A DNA stretch of 64,000 bases from Hymenobacter montanus (GTDB lineage Bacteria; Bacteroidota; Bacteroidia; Cytophagales; Hymenobacteraceae). The position numbers and the translations under genes are program-made. Shown one piece after another: positions 19,030 to 27,488 of this stretch (its first letter is position 1; every line of letters starts with the position of its first letter). The notes below the pieces were generated by a model. It was not told where the DNA came from. It ran no database searches and was given only the letters and a program-made list of their open reading frames with translations. Location of the stretch: the NCBI RefSeq assembly GCF_014699115.1, contig NZ_JACXAD010000003.1:62001-126000 (forward strand). The letters are read 5' to 3'.

Positions 19030-19099
19030 GCTTATTTATTCAATAAGCAAAAGAAACTCTAGGTTCCTGAAATATCAGGAGAATGAATTTAGGAATTCC
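19030..19099. promoter_or_regulatory. Cluster of small palindromes, candidate activator-binding sites
   Basis: Three perfect dyads lie in 70 bases: GCTTATT/AATAAGC (19030-19048), TCCTGA/TCAGGA (19065-19080) and GGAATTCC (19092-19099). They sit 120-200 bases before the sigma54-like promoter, the normal distance for enhancer sites of a Fis-type activator. Which one is used cannot be told from one copy. Confidence 0.35.
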
Positions 19100-19219
19100 C
19101 ATTATTTAAGGAAAACCACTAATGACCATAAAAGTTGTCGGGAGTCTTAATGCTTACTAAAAGCCCGTTCCAGCGGCATGGTGGGCTTTTCAGCGATAAG
19201 CGCGCTGTCCGGGCTACCC

Positions 19220-19235
19220 TTGGCACGGCGTTCGG
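19220..19235 (+). promoter_or_regulatory. Sigma54-like -24/-12 promoter of the efflux cluster
   Basis: TTGGCACG (19220-19227) is a full match to the -24 consensus. At the correct spacing the -12 box reads TTCGG rather than TTTGC or CTTGC, so it is imperfect. It ends 32 bases before the tolC-type start. An AAAAGCCC/GGGCTTTT hairpin (19159-19166 and 19183-19190) lies just upstream. Confidence 0.4.
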
Positions 19236-19267
19236 TAAGCGGCAAGGGCTACACTCCCGAACTTCCC

Positions 19268-20599
19268 ATGTCTTCTCGTTTTTCATCATCAGCCACCATT
19301 GCCTTTACGGTAGCATTATTTAGCGTGGGTACTGCTCAGGCCCAAAGTGGGTCGGGCATCGACGTTATTTCGGATTCGCTAACGCTGGAAGGCACGGTGC
19401 GCTCCGTCCTGGATGCCAACCCCGGCATCACCTCACTCGAAGAGCTGGCCAATGCCGCCAGTGGCCGCCTGGCCCAGACGCGCACCGGTTTCCTGCCCCA
19501 GATAACCGGTACGGCCACCTACACGCGCATCGACCCCGTCGTGAAAATACCGCTGGGAGCCGAGCCGTTCCAGATAGCGCCTAACAACAACTACGACGCT
19601 CACATCACGGCCCAGTACCTGCTGCTAGACTTCGGCAAGAGCGAGGCCACGGTGCAGGTGGCCGAAGCGCAGGTGCAAACTGCTCGCGACAACGTAACCG
19701 TGAGCCGGCGTGACCTGGCCTTCAATGCCGCGCAGGTGTACTATAATATTCTGTTCCTGCGCGAAAGCATTAAGGTGCAGGATGCCCAGATTGCTTCCCT
19801 GGTCGCGCACCGCAAGGAAATGGAGAAGCGGGTGCAAGGCGGCGTCAGCACCCGTTTCGACGTAACGACCACCGACGTGCGCATCACGCAAGCCCAAAAC
19901 ACGAAAATCGACCTCGAGAATCAGCTCCGCAACCAGCAAGTGCAGCTGGCGCGCCTGCTGCATAAACCCAATCAAGCCGATGTTCCAATAAAGGGCCGGC
20001 TGACTTTCGAGCCGCGCCCGGTCGACGTGAACGCTGAAGTTGCGAAGGGCCTGGAAAACCGCCCGGAGATCAAGCTGGCCCGCGATGCCGAGAATACCGC
20101 TACACTTCAGCAGCGCTTGGTGGAGCGCAGCAACCTGCCCAGCCTGGGCGTAGGCGGGCAAGTCGGCACTAAAAATGGCTACCTGCCCCAGCTCAATCAG
20201 CTTAGGTTCAACACGGTAGGGGTACTGCAGCTCTCGGTGCCGATTTACGACGGCAACAAGAACAAGAATCAGCGCGTGGAAGCCTTGGCCAACGCTCGCA
20301 GCGCCAACGCCCGCACCCAGGACACCCAGGAGCAGGTTCGCGCCGACGTGCGCCAGGCGGCGAACAACCTCGAAGCCAGCCAGGCCCGCTACGCCAATGC
20401 GGAGCAGCAAATTGCCCAGGCTACCGACGCCCTCACCCGCGCCCAGGGGCGCTACCGCTACGGCGTCGGGCAAAACCTCGACGTACTCGACGCCGAAACC
20501 CAGCTGGCCCAGGCTCGCCTGGCCCGCGCTCAGGCGATGTATAACTACACCCTCGGCCAGTATCAGCTCAAGCGCGCCACCGGCGAGCAGATTTGGTAA
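19268..20599 (+). CDS. TolC-family outer-membrane efflux protein
   Basis: 443 residues from the ATG at 19268, the start that gives a signal peptide (MSSRFSSSATIAFTVALFSV to AQAQ). Two OEP repeats are visible as long amphipathic helices rich in Ala, Gln and Glu (about 130-240 and 330-440), with the TolC-type ending NLDVLDAETQLAQARLARAQ. The protein should form a trimeric outer-membrane channel with a periplasmic helical barrel. It is first in a row of four plus-strand genes with a HlyD-type adaptor and a DHA2 transporter, the three parts of an EmrAB-TolC tripartite pump. Confidence 0.92.
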   Translation: MSSRFSSSATIAFTVALFSVGTAQAQSGSGIDVISDSLTLEGTVRSVLDANPGITSLEELANAASGRLAQTRTGFLPQITGTATYTRIDPVVKIPLGAEPFQIAPNNNYDAHITAQYLLLDFGKSEATVQVAEAQVQTARDNVTVSRRDLAFNAAQVYYNILFLRESIKVQDAQIASLVAHRKEMEKRVQGGVSTRFDVTTTDVRITQAQNTKIDLENQLRNQQVQLARLLHKPNQADVPIKGRLTFEPRPVDVNAEVAKGLENRPEIKLARDAENTATLQQRLVERSNLPSLGVGGQVGTKNGYLPQLNQLRFNTVGVLQLSVPIYDGNKNKNQRVEALANARSANARTQDTQEQVRADVRQAANNLEASQARYANAEQQIAQATDALTRAQGRYRYGVGQNLDVLDAETQLAQARLARAQAMYNYTLGQYQLKRATGEQIW

Positions 20600-20709
20600 T
20601 ACTTGCCGCCGATGGGCAGGTGAGCAATGAAGGGAGTATCGCCTGATTTCTCCAACGCTTCGCCTAAGCTCGTTCAGTCTGTTTACCCTTGCTTACCCTC
20701 CTCTTAACA

Positions 20710-21138
20710 ATGACCATCCTTTGTCCGCTCGATTTTTCGGCCGCCTCGGCGGGGCTGGTGGCGTACGCGGCGGCGCTGGCGGTAGCGACCGGGGCCGAGC
20801 TGCGGCTGCTGCACGTGTGCGAGCCGCAGCTCGGCCCCACTGGTCAGCCGCTGAGCTCGGGACCGGCGGCCCTGCCCGAACCTTGCGCCGAGCAGTTGCA
20901 GCGCCTCCGGGCGGCGGCGGAGCAAGCCGGGGCCGCCCCCGTGCACACTGGCATCGTACCGGGCGAGGCGGCCCTCGAAATTGTGGCGGAAGCCCGCCGC
21001 CAGCAGGCCGACTTAATTGTTATTGGCGCGCACGGCTGCACGGGCCTCACCCGCTTCCTAATGGGCACAACCGCCGAAACGGTATTGCGTACCGCCCGTT
21101 GCGCTACCCTTTTGGTACGTGCGCCCTTAACCTCCTAA
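20710..21138 (+). CDS. Universal stress protein (UspA family), single domain
   Basis: 142 residues from the ATG at 20710. The fold starts with the Usp beta-strand TILCPLDFS and ends with GAHGCTGLTRFLMGTTAETV, an exact G-2x-G-9x-G(T) ATP-binding signature, so it is expected to bind ATP and form dimers. It sits between the TolC and EmrA genes and is probably co-transcribed with them. Its placement inside an efflux operon suggests a stress or energy link to pump expression, but this is inference. Its role is usually survival under stress. Confidence 0.88.
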   Translation: MTILCPLDFSAASAGLVAYAAALAVATGAELRLLHVCEPQLGPTGQPLSSGPAALPEPCAEQLQRLRAAAEQAGAAPVHTGIVPGEAALEIVAEARRQQADLIVIGAHGCTGLTRFLMGTTAETVLRTARCATLLVRAPLTS

Positions 21139-21248
21139 ACAATCCAAAGAAATGAGAACCGTCGGCTTGGCCGTAGGGGTTTCTCCCTTTCTCGTTCTTG
21201 TTTCCCACTCCGCTTTATTCTTCATTCCTCATTCTTAATTCGATTAAG

Positions 21249-22364
21249 ATGGCTCAGACCGAAACTGCTCCCGTCGTATCCAAAGCTCCGGTTCCTTATC
21301 CGAACGCAACCTCGACCGAGGCCGAGGCGCCCCCGGAAGAGCCGAAGCGGCGTAACCCGCTCGTATTAATTGTTGTAGCCGTAATTCTGCTGGCCGCCGG
21401 CTACTATGGCTGGACGCGCTACCAGTTTGCCCAAGCCCACGAAAGCACTGATGACGCCCAGGTGGAGGGCGACGTGTACCCGGTGCTGCCCCGGGTAGGC
21501 GGCCCGGTACTAGCCGTGAAAGTAGGCGACAACCAGCCCGTTAAACAAGGCGATGTGCTCGTTATCCTCGACCCGGCCGATTATCAGCAGCGGGTGAACG
21601 CGGCCGAGGCCGCTCTGGCCGCTGCGCAAGCCCAGGTGGTAGCCGCCCGCGCCGCCGTGGGCACCGCCCAGGCCAACGTCCGCACCGCCCAAACCACCAT
21701 TGGCGTCAGCGAAGCCAATCGGGCCCGCTTGCAAAAAGACCTTCAGCGCAGCACCTTCCTCCGGCAGCAGGACATCATCCCGCAGAGCGAGTACGATGCC
21801 GTGCAAGCCAACCTGCGTGCCACCACGGCCCAGCGCGCCACCGCCACCGACCAGGTGAGCGTAGCCCGCCAGCAAGTAACGGCCGCTCAGCAACAAGTAG
21901 CCGTGGCCCAGGCCGTGGTGAAGCAGCGCCAGGCCGATCTCGACAATGCCCGGCTCCAGCTTAGTTACACCACCATCACGGCCCCGGAGGCGGGTATCGT
22001 GAGCAAGAAAAACGTGCAGCCGGGCCAGGTAGTAGCTCCGGGCCAGCAGCTGTTCGGCATTGTGGGCAGCTCCCGCACCTGGGTGGTAGCTAACTTCAAG
22101 GAGACCCAGCTGGAAGACATGAAAGTAGGCCAGCCCGTGAAGATCGAGGTCGATGCCTACCCGCATGAGGAGTTCCGGGGCCACATCGAGTCGCTATCCG
22201 CCGCTACCGGGGCCCGCTTTGCCTTGCTCCCGCCCGATAACGCCAGCGGCAACTTCGTGAAAGTAACGCAGCGCATTCCGGTAAAAATCGCCCTCGACAA
22301 AGTTGACCCCCAGCACCCCCTACGCGCGGGCATGAGCGTAAAGGCCACGGTACAGGTGAAGTAG
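21249..22364 (+). CDS. HlyD/EmrA-family membrane-fusion protein
   Basis: 371 residues from the ATG at 21249. A short cytoplasmic N-terminus is followed by one membrane helix (about 50-68, LVLIVVAVILLAAGYYGW). A biotinyl-lipoyl-like domain split by a long coiled coil comes next: first half VGGPVLAVKVGDNQPVKQGD near 95-115, coil to about 230, second half ITAPEAGIVSKKNVQPGQ near 242-260. A beta-barrel domain includes SSRTWVVANFKE. This is the usual EmrA layout. It links the DHA2 transporter in the inner membrane to TolC. The 269 bases between it and the transporter gene hold an inverted repeat. Confidence 0.93.
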   Translation: MAQTETAPVVSKAPVPYPNATSTEAEAPPEEPKRRNPLVLIVVAVILLAAGYYGWTRYQFAQAHESTDDAQVEGDVYPVLPRVGGPVLAVKVGDNQPVKQGDVLVILDPADYQQRVNAAEAALAAAQAQVVAARAAVGTAQANVRTAQTTIGVSEANRARLQKDLQRSTFLRQQDIIPQSEYDAVQANLRATTAQRATATDQVSVARQQVTAAQQQVAVAQAVVKQRQADLDNARLQLSYTTITAPEAGIVSKKNVQPGQVVAPGQQLFGIVGSSRTWVVANFKETQLEDMKVGQPVKIEVDAYPHEEFRGHIESLSAATGARFALLPPDNASGNFVKVTQRIPVKIALDKVDPQHPLRAGMSVKATVQVK

Positions 22365-22367
22365 AAG

Positions 22368-22627
22368 TTGGTGCTTGGTTGTTGGTGCTTGGTCACTAAT
22401 GACAAGGCCGCGCAACTAGCGCGTGTTATGCACTGAGAGGAGCATTTGCGCGTCGCCGAAAACCACGCAAGACGTAAAGAAGCACACTCGGGCACTTGCT
22501 CCGCTACGGTGCATACCTGATACGGCCCAGGAAAAACGGTGGTTGACTCAAAAACCGCCGCTACCCGCTACATAGCCCAGAACACCAAGCACCAAGCACT
22601 AGGCACCAGGCACCAAGCACCAACAAC
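22368..22627. repeat. Inverted-repeat element with CACCAAG-type arms between emrA and emrB
   Basis: Left arm: GTTGGTGCTTGG twice in tandem (22368-22393). Right arm, 22581-22627: several ACCAAGCAC/CACCAGGCAC copies ending ACCAAGCACCAAC, the exact complement of the left unit. The 190 bases between the arms hold no recognisable gene. The arms could pair in the mRNA between adaptor and transporter. It may be a small non-autonomous mobile element or a slippage-grown repeat. Confidence 0.6.
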
Positions 22628-22638
22628 GCATTACGATT

Positions 22639-24210
22639 ATGGAAACCGGATTTACTAAGTGGATTATCGTCGTGACGGTGGTCCTCTGCGTTTTGCTGGA
22701 GCTTATTGATACCAGCATCGTGAACGTGGCCCTGACCCAGATGATGGGCAACCTGTCGGCCACCCAGCAGGAGGTGAGTTGGGTGGTGGCCGCTTATGGC
22801 ATCGCCAACGTTATTGTTATTCCCATGACGGGCTTCCTGGGTGAGCAGTTTGGGCGCAAAAACTACTTTTTCTTCTCGGTAGTGCTTTTCACCCTGGCTT
22901 CCATGGCGTGCGGCCAGAGCACCAACCTCTGGGAGCTGGTGGCCTTCCGCTTCATCCAGGGCATTGGGGGTGGCGCGCTCATGGCTACCTCGCAGGCTAT
23001 TCTAGTCGATACCTTTCCGCCCAAGCAACTGCCGCTGGGCCAGGCCCTGTTTGGCATGGGCGTAATCATCGGCCCCACCATTGGCCCCACGCTGGGCGGC
23101 TACATCGTGGATAATTACGACTGGCCCTGGATTTTCTACGTGAACGTGCCGGTGGGCATTATGGCGGCCATTTTCACGCTGCTGTTCATCCGCGACCCCG
23201 ACCGAATTAAAAATGCCATTCCCCGACCCTTGCGGGAGATCGACTGGGCCGGCATTGGGCTGTTGATTATGGGCGTGGGCTCGCTGCAGTTCGTGCTGGA
23301 GCAGGGCGAGAGCAGCGACTGGTTCGAAGACAACACCATTCTGCTGTTCAGCACGCTGGCCGCCATTGGCATTGTGGGCTTCATCTGGCGCGAGCTTACG
23401 GCCGCTCAGCCCATTGTCGACCTCCGGGTGCTGGCCAAAAGCCGCAACCTGGCCGTAGGAGCGTTTCTGTCGTTCGTACTCGGCTTCGGACTGTTCGCCT
23501 CGGTGTTCGTGTTTCCGATATTCACGCAGCGCATTCTGGGCTTTACGGCCGCCCAAACCGGCTATCTGCTGCTGCCCGGCGCGCTGGCCTCGGGCTTTAT
23601 GATGCCGCTGATTGGACGGGCGTTGCAAGCCGGCATTTCGCAGAAGTTTATGATCCCGGTCGGCTTCGTCATCTTCTTCATCTTCACCTTCTGGATGTCG
23701 TCGCGTATCTCGCCCACGGCCGGCGAAAGCGACTTTTTCTGGCCCCTGATGGTCCGTGGCGTAGGCCTGGGCCTGATTTTCCTGCCCATCACCACCATGA
23801 GCCTGGCTGGTTTGCAAGGCAAGGACGCCGGTCAGGCCGCGGGTATTACCGGCATGATCCGCCAACTCGGCGGCTCCTTTGGCGTGGCTATCGTGGGTAC
23901 CTATCTCGAGCGGAGCATTGCCGCCAACCGGGTGGCCCTGCTGCCCAACATCTCTCTCTACGACCCCGAAACCGTGCAGCGTATCCAAGCCTTCACCCAG
24001 AACTTTTTGGCGAAAGGCTTTCCGCTGGAGCAGGCTCAACGGCAAGCGTACGGCGCCCTCGAAGGGGTTTTGATGAAGCAAGTATCCCTTATCACGTATT
24101 CCCAGGTATTCACGGCCCTGGGCATTTTCTTCCTGGCCTGCTTGCCGCTGATTTTACTGGTAAAGCGCGTCCGCTCGGGGGGCAAGGTAGATTTGAATGC
24201 TGCTCACTAG
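22639..24210 (+). CDS. DHA2-family MFS multidrug exporter (EmrB-like)
   Basis: 523 residues with about 14 hydrophobic segments, typical of the DHA2 family. Recognisable motifs: DTSIVNVAL in helix 1 (motif D1), GFLGEQFGRK after helix 2 (motif A), and GPTIGPTLGGYI in helix 5 (motif C, antiporter). The C-terminal third has a longer loop before the last helix. It should exchange protons for hydrophobic compounds and hand them through the adaptor to TolC. The substrate range is unknown. It is the last gene of the cluster, with a possible terminator at 24294-24331. Confidence 0.93.
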   Translation: METGFTKWIIVVTVVLCVLLELIDTSIVNVALTQMMGNLSATQQEVSWVVAAYGIANVIVIPMTGFLGEQFGRKNYFFFSVVLFTLASMACGQSTNLWELVAFRFIQGIGGGALMATSQAILVDTFPPKQLPLGQALFGMGVIIGPTIGPTLGGYIVDNYDWPWIFYVNVPVGIMAAIFTLLFIRDPDRIKNAIPRPLREIDWAGIGLLIMGVGSLQFVLEQGESSDWFEDNTILLFSTLAAIGIVGFIWRELTAAQPIVDLRVLAKSRNLAVGAFLSFVLGFGLFASVFVFPIFTQRILGFTAAQTGYLLLPGALASGFMMPLIGRALQAGISQKFMIPVGFVIFFIFTFWMSSRISPTAGESDFFWPLMVRGVGLGLIFLPITTMSLAGLQGKDAGQAAGITGMIRQLGGSFGVAIVGTYLERSIAANRVALLPNISLYDPETVQRIQAFTQNFLAKGFPLEQAQRQAYGALEGVLMKQVSLITYSQVFTALGIFFLACLPLILLVKRVRSGGKVDLNAAH

Positions 24211-24293
24211 CCGGCGTGGGCAACTAATTACCTTACTGTGGGGCGCCAACCAGCTCCGCTAACTATTTATTGTTACTCGGCTGATCAATGAAG

Positions 24294-24331
24294 GGGAGGG
24301 CTGACGGCACGCTGGGGCTGGCGGCCCTCCC
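24294..24331 (+). terminator. Possible terminator after the efflux cluster
   Basis: GGGAGGGC (24294-24301) pairs with GCCCTCCC (24324-24331), followed by GTTTTG. The 22-base loop and short T-run make it a weak call. The rest of 24211-24650 is AT-rich and has no gene I recognise. TAAATTCG at 24585-24592 is a 7 of 8 match to a -7 box for the next gene. Confidence 0.4.
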
Positions 24332-24650
24332 GTTTTGCGCTATCTAGAAGCTAGATCGGTGGTCTTCTATTCCGCTTTCATACATTCAGGAAGGCGGTTT
24401 AACCTCGGCAATCAGAGGAATATTGCTCTTTTGTTTGTTTATTGGAAAAGTTATATTAGTTGCAAGCAAGGGGATGGTAAAATTATGGCGACGAAATACC
24501 ATGTCTTATCCTGCTGAAAGGGCGGTTTATCTAAAACATTGAAAAATTGTTTAATTATTGTGCACCAAAAGCTAAACGACTAAGTAAATTCGTGTGTTCA
24601 CAACGCACAAAAAGACTCAAGGATCATCCGGAGGCGTTGTTTGCTCTTCC

Positions 24651-25079
24651 ATGAATATTCCTCTTCTAGATCATCTGCAGTCGCTCGCTAAAACCAGTGC
24701 TTCGCCAGCTTCCAAGCTGTTACGCAGCCAGGCAGTGGCGACGGTTGAAGCGGTACGAGAGGCCCTGCCGGAATTGCTGGCAGTTGCAGTTATCGATATT
24801 GAAAGCGGGCGGTCTCTGGCAGCTCATAGCAACACCCCGGCGCTAACGCCCGCCAAAGCGGCTCGTTATCACACCGAAGTGGTGCGCCAAAAGCGCCAGG
24901 CTTTACAGGCATTGTCGCTGCCCGACGAAAAAATCGAAGACATCCTCATTACCCTGCGCGAACAGCTGCACCTGCTGCGCATTAGCGCGGATGATCAGCG
25001 CCTCTTGTATTTGGTAGTGAGCAGCCACGACACCAATCTGGCCATCGCCCGCACGGTGCTCCGGATGCACAGTGAGTAA
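24651..25079 (+). CDS. Roadblock/LC7-domain protein A
   Basis: 142 residues from the ATG at 24651. After a helical N-terminus of about 45 residues comes a roadblock/LC7 pattern: helix ending LPELLAVAVIDIESGRSLAA, long helix (about 75-100), strand DILITLREQLHLL, then LLYLVVSSHDTNLAIART, which matches the closing strand-helix of MglB-like proteins. Roadblock proteins dimerise and usually act on Ras-like GTPases such as MglA, in polarity or motility. No GTPase gene lies nearby. A paralogue starts 67 bases downstream, so a heterodimer is likely. The N-terminal helix is absent from that partner. Confidence 0.72.
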   Translation: MNIPLLDHLQSLAKTSASPASKLLRSQAVATVEAVREALPELLAVAVIDIESGRSLAAHSNTPALTPAKAARYHTEVVRQKRQALQALSLPDEKIEDILITLREQLHLLRISADDQRLLYLVVSSHDTNLAIARTVLRMHSE

Positions 25080-25146
25080 ATGCTGTCAGTTTTAATAGTA
25101 GTCCATTTATTTTTTTCCTCTTATTCAAATTTTAATTTTTTAAGTA

Positions 25147-25527
25147 ATGGCGTATTCTACAAGCACCCCAGTTGGCCAAGCCATCCAAAATATTATTAAT
25201 GATTTGCCCCAGTTGATAGCCGTGGCTGTCGTGGATACCCAATCGGGTATGGCCATGGCCTCGCATTCCAACTCGCCAACGCTTAACCCCGAAACGGCCG
25301 CCGCCTACAACGCGGAAGTCGTGAAGCAGAAGCATAAGGCCATGACAGCCCTGAAGCTCACGAACGAAAGCATCGACGACATTCTGATTACGCTTACCAC
25401 CCAGATTCACCTCCTCAATCTGGTGGATGGCGGTAAGAAATTCATCTATCTCGCGGTGAACTCTCGCGACACCAACCTAGCCATTGCCCGCGATGTATTG
25501 CGCCAGCAAGCAGAACTAATTAGATAG
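25147..25527 (+). CDS. Roadblock/LC7-domain protein B (paralogue of A)
   Basis: 126 residues covering one roadblock/LC7 domain almost end to end: LPQLIAVAVVDTQSGMAMAS, a central helix with AEVVKQKHKAM, strand DDILITLTTQIHLLN, and FIYLAVNSRDTNLAIARDVL. It aligns with protein A over the whole domain without gaps of note, so the two arose by tandem duplication. It is short and acidic to neutral, with no signal peptide, so it should be cytoplasmic. The nearby membrane protein at 25629 offers a possible cytoplasmic docking site. Function beyond the fold is not known. Confidence 0.75.
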   Translation: MAYSTSTPVGQAIQNIINDLPQLIAVAVVDTQSGMAMASHSNSPTLNPETAAAYNAEVVKQKHKAMTALKLTNESIDDILITLTTQIHLLNLVDGGKKFIYLAVNSRDTNLAIARDVLRQQAELIR

Positions 25528-25628
25528 GCAAGAAACCGGGCGCTAATACAGCGCCCCGCCTATGCTGCCTAAACCAGACAATTTAATTCCTGAATTAAAT
25601 CTCACACCCATTATCAATTGCCTATATC

Positions 25629-26330
25629 ATGAAACTTACCGCTTCCCCCTTCAATCCAACCACGGGTGAATTGCTGCCCGTATATCGCGATGCATACCTC
25701 CGGGGTGACTTATCGCACGAAAACACGGTAGCCGTTGAGGCTTACCTAAAAAGCAACCGGTCGCTGGGCAACGACACGCTCCGTCGCTTCCACGACATGA
25801 AACAGGATGGTGAGCACATGCGGCCCGTGGGCTGGGTGCAACGCCAGATGGATCTGATCCGCACGGAGCCGAAGCGTTTCCGGCAGCGGGCCGCCGCCCT
25901 GGTTATGGGAGCGGTCCTCGTCGCCGGGGCTTCGATGGCTACCACGCACGTGTCGAACCGCAACCTAGTAACTAATAAAGCCCTCACTGTCGACGCGACC
26001 AGCCTGAGTGAAGGCGAATTAGCCGAGGCTTCGAGTGAGGCCAGCGCGCGCACGGTAATGGTGCAAGGCCGCATCCTCGACGAGAACGGCCGGCCCCTGG
26101 TGGGCGCCACCGTAATCGATAAGGTTTCCGGTCAGGGCGTGGGCACCGATGCCAACGGCAATTATTCCATGCGGCTGCCCGCTCACCAGGCCAAGAAGCT
26201 GCAATTCGGCTACGGTGGGTACGCCGACGAGGAAGTTCAGGTCAATGGCTCCTCGGTCCAAAACGTCACGCTGGTGCCCCGCAAGCACCTGGAAGGGCGC
26301 ACCAAGCGCCACCGGTGGTTGTTTTTCTAG
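25629..26330 (+). CDS. Membrane protein with anti-sigma-like N-terminus and carboxypeptidase-regulatory-like domain
   Basis: 233 residues. The N-terminus (1-85) looks like the helical cytoplasmic part of anti-sigma factors (YLRGDLSHENTVAVEAYL) but has no zinc-binding Cys/His set. One membrane helix follows (about 94-112). A beta-sandwich CarboxypepD_reg-like domain occupies about 145-218, marked by VQGRILDENGRPLVGATV and GVGTDANGNYSMRLP. That domain would be periplasmic. The end is Lys/Arg-rich. It follows the roadblock pair by 101 bases with no terminator between, and a strong terminator closes the set, so the three are probably one unit. No sigma factor gene is adjacent. Confidence 0.7.
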   Translation: MKLTASPFNPTTGELLPVYRDAYLRGDLSHENTVAVEAYLKSNRSLGNDTLRRFHDMKQDGEHMRPVGWVQRQMDLIRTEPKRFRQRAAALVMGAVLVAGASMATTHVSNRNLVTNKALTVDATSLSEGELAEASSEASARTVMVQGRILDENGRPLVGATVIDKVSGQGVGTDANGNYSMRLPAHQAKKLQFGYGGYADEEVQVNGSSVQNVTLVPRKHLEGRTKRHRWLFF

Positions 26331-26356
26331 GCCAGGGGCGGATGCTCAACTCCAAT

Positions 26357-26392
26357 AAAAAAGGACCGCAACACCAGTTGCGGTCCTTTTTT
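26357..26392. terminator. Strong bidirectional terminator
   Basis: A perfect 16-bp stem (AAAAAAGGACCGCAAC and complement) around an ACCA loop, with a T-run on both strands. It serves the roadblock unit and the convergent lipoprotein gene. Confidence 0.95.
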
Positions 26393-26453
26393 GTTTGATT
26401 ATACGGGTCGGGGCATCAGTCAGCCAGTGCGCACCAAGCCTGGCGCCAGGTCT

Positions 26454-27488
26454 CTACTGGTACTGAATGTAAAGCGGCTTGGGCGTGAGCTGAGCCAGCA
26501 CTTCGGGGGGCGTCATCAGGTGCGAATTTTTGGGCTTGATGTCGTACTCGTAGAAGAGCTTGAAGCCGGTATACTGCACGGGCTGGGTTTGAATATAGTC
26601 GTGGTAAGAGTCCTTTTTCAAGGTGGGGCTGCCCCAGCCGTCCATGTGCATCACGATTTGCACGCGGGGGTCGAGCTTGATGTTTTTGTAGTTGGTAATC
26701 ATGCCCTGGGTGAAGCGATGCACGGTGAGAACCTTGGGCGGCAAGTGGTTTTCGCTTACAATGCGGGCCAGGAAGCTCACGGCATAGTTCACGTCTTTGG
26801 CGTCGTAGGTACCAATTTTCTTGCCCGGGCGCACGCCCTTGGTTTCCATGGCGAACTCGGGGTCGATGCCCATGTGAACGATGGGATCCTTGAGGTAGGG
26901 CTCCAGCTTGGGCAGCTCGGCCCGCAGGTTGCTCAGGCCCACCTGCACGTCGAGGAAAATAATGCAGTGGTGCTCCTTGGCCCAGTTAATGGTTTCTTCG
27001 ATGGTGGCCCTGGAGTTCATGAGGCGATACTTGCCGTCTTTGCCCGCGGCACCCTGGGCCGTGATGGTGACGCTGTGCAGGGCCGGCTGGATGGGCAGGC
27101 TCGGATCGGCTGCTTGCCACTGGGCCAGTACTTTCTCGAACTTGCGGAACATCTGCTCCTTGGGCTCGCGGCCCAGAATGCCCATGCCCTTCGAGCGGAT
27201 GTTGCCATAAAAGGCCACGATGCGGTGGCCCGGCAGGATGGCGCCGGGCAATTGCCCGCTCTTTTTCACGATGGAGTCGGCCCGGAGCGAATCACGCCGC
27301 ATGGCCAGGGCTTTCAGCTTAATGGTGTCGACCGGAGGGGGGGGGGCGGGGGTACTACCAGCCGTTGCTGCGGCTTCCGGCTTTTTGCCCTCTTCGGGGC
27401 TGGTTCTGCAAGCGGGCAAGCTGGTGGCAACCAACAAGCCCAAAGTGGCGGCCACGACGGTTCGACGTGGTATAAAAGAAGTCAACAC
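26454..27488 (-). CDS. Conserved-looking lipoprotein of unknown function, possible TIM-barrel
   Basis: 344 residues. The signal ends VATSLPAC, a lipobox, so the mature protein is lipid-anchored. A Pro/Ala linker (about 35-55) precedes one domain (about 80-344). The domain alternates strands and helices: GHRIVAFYGNIRS, HHCIIFLDVQV, PIVHMGIDPEFAM, KVLTVHRFTQGM, VQIVMHMDGWG. Acidic residues at strand ends (D in FLDVQ, D and E in GIDPEF) resemble a glycoside-hydrolase-like barrel, but I recognise no family and cannot name catalytic residues. It stands alone. Confidence 0.7.
   Translation of the reverse strand: MLTSFIPRRTVVAATLGLLVATSLPACRTSPEEGKKPEAAATAGSTPAPPPPVDTIKLKALAMRRDSLRADSIVKKSGQLPGAILPGHRIVAFYGNIRSKGMGILGREPKEQMFRKFEKVLAQWQAADPSLPIQPALHSVTITAQGAAGKDGKYRLMNSRATIEETINWAKEHHCIIFLDVQVGLSNLRAELPKLEPYLKDPIVHMGIDPEFAMETKGVRPGKKIGTYDAKDVNYAVSFLARIVSENHLPPKVLTVHRFTQGMITNYKNIKLDPRVQIVMHMDGWGSPTLKKDSYHDYIQTQPVQYTGFKLFYEYDIKPKNSHLMTPPEVLAQLTPKPLYIQYQ

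Noticed and set aside
24335..24517. A 60-codon frame upstream of the roadblock genes
   Set aside because: AT-rich leader, no signal or domain.
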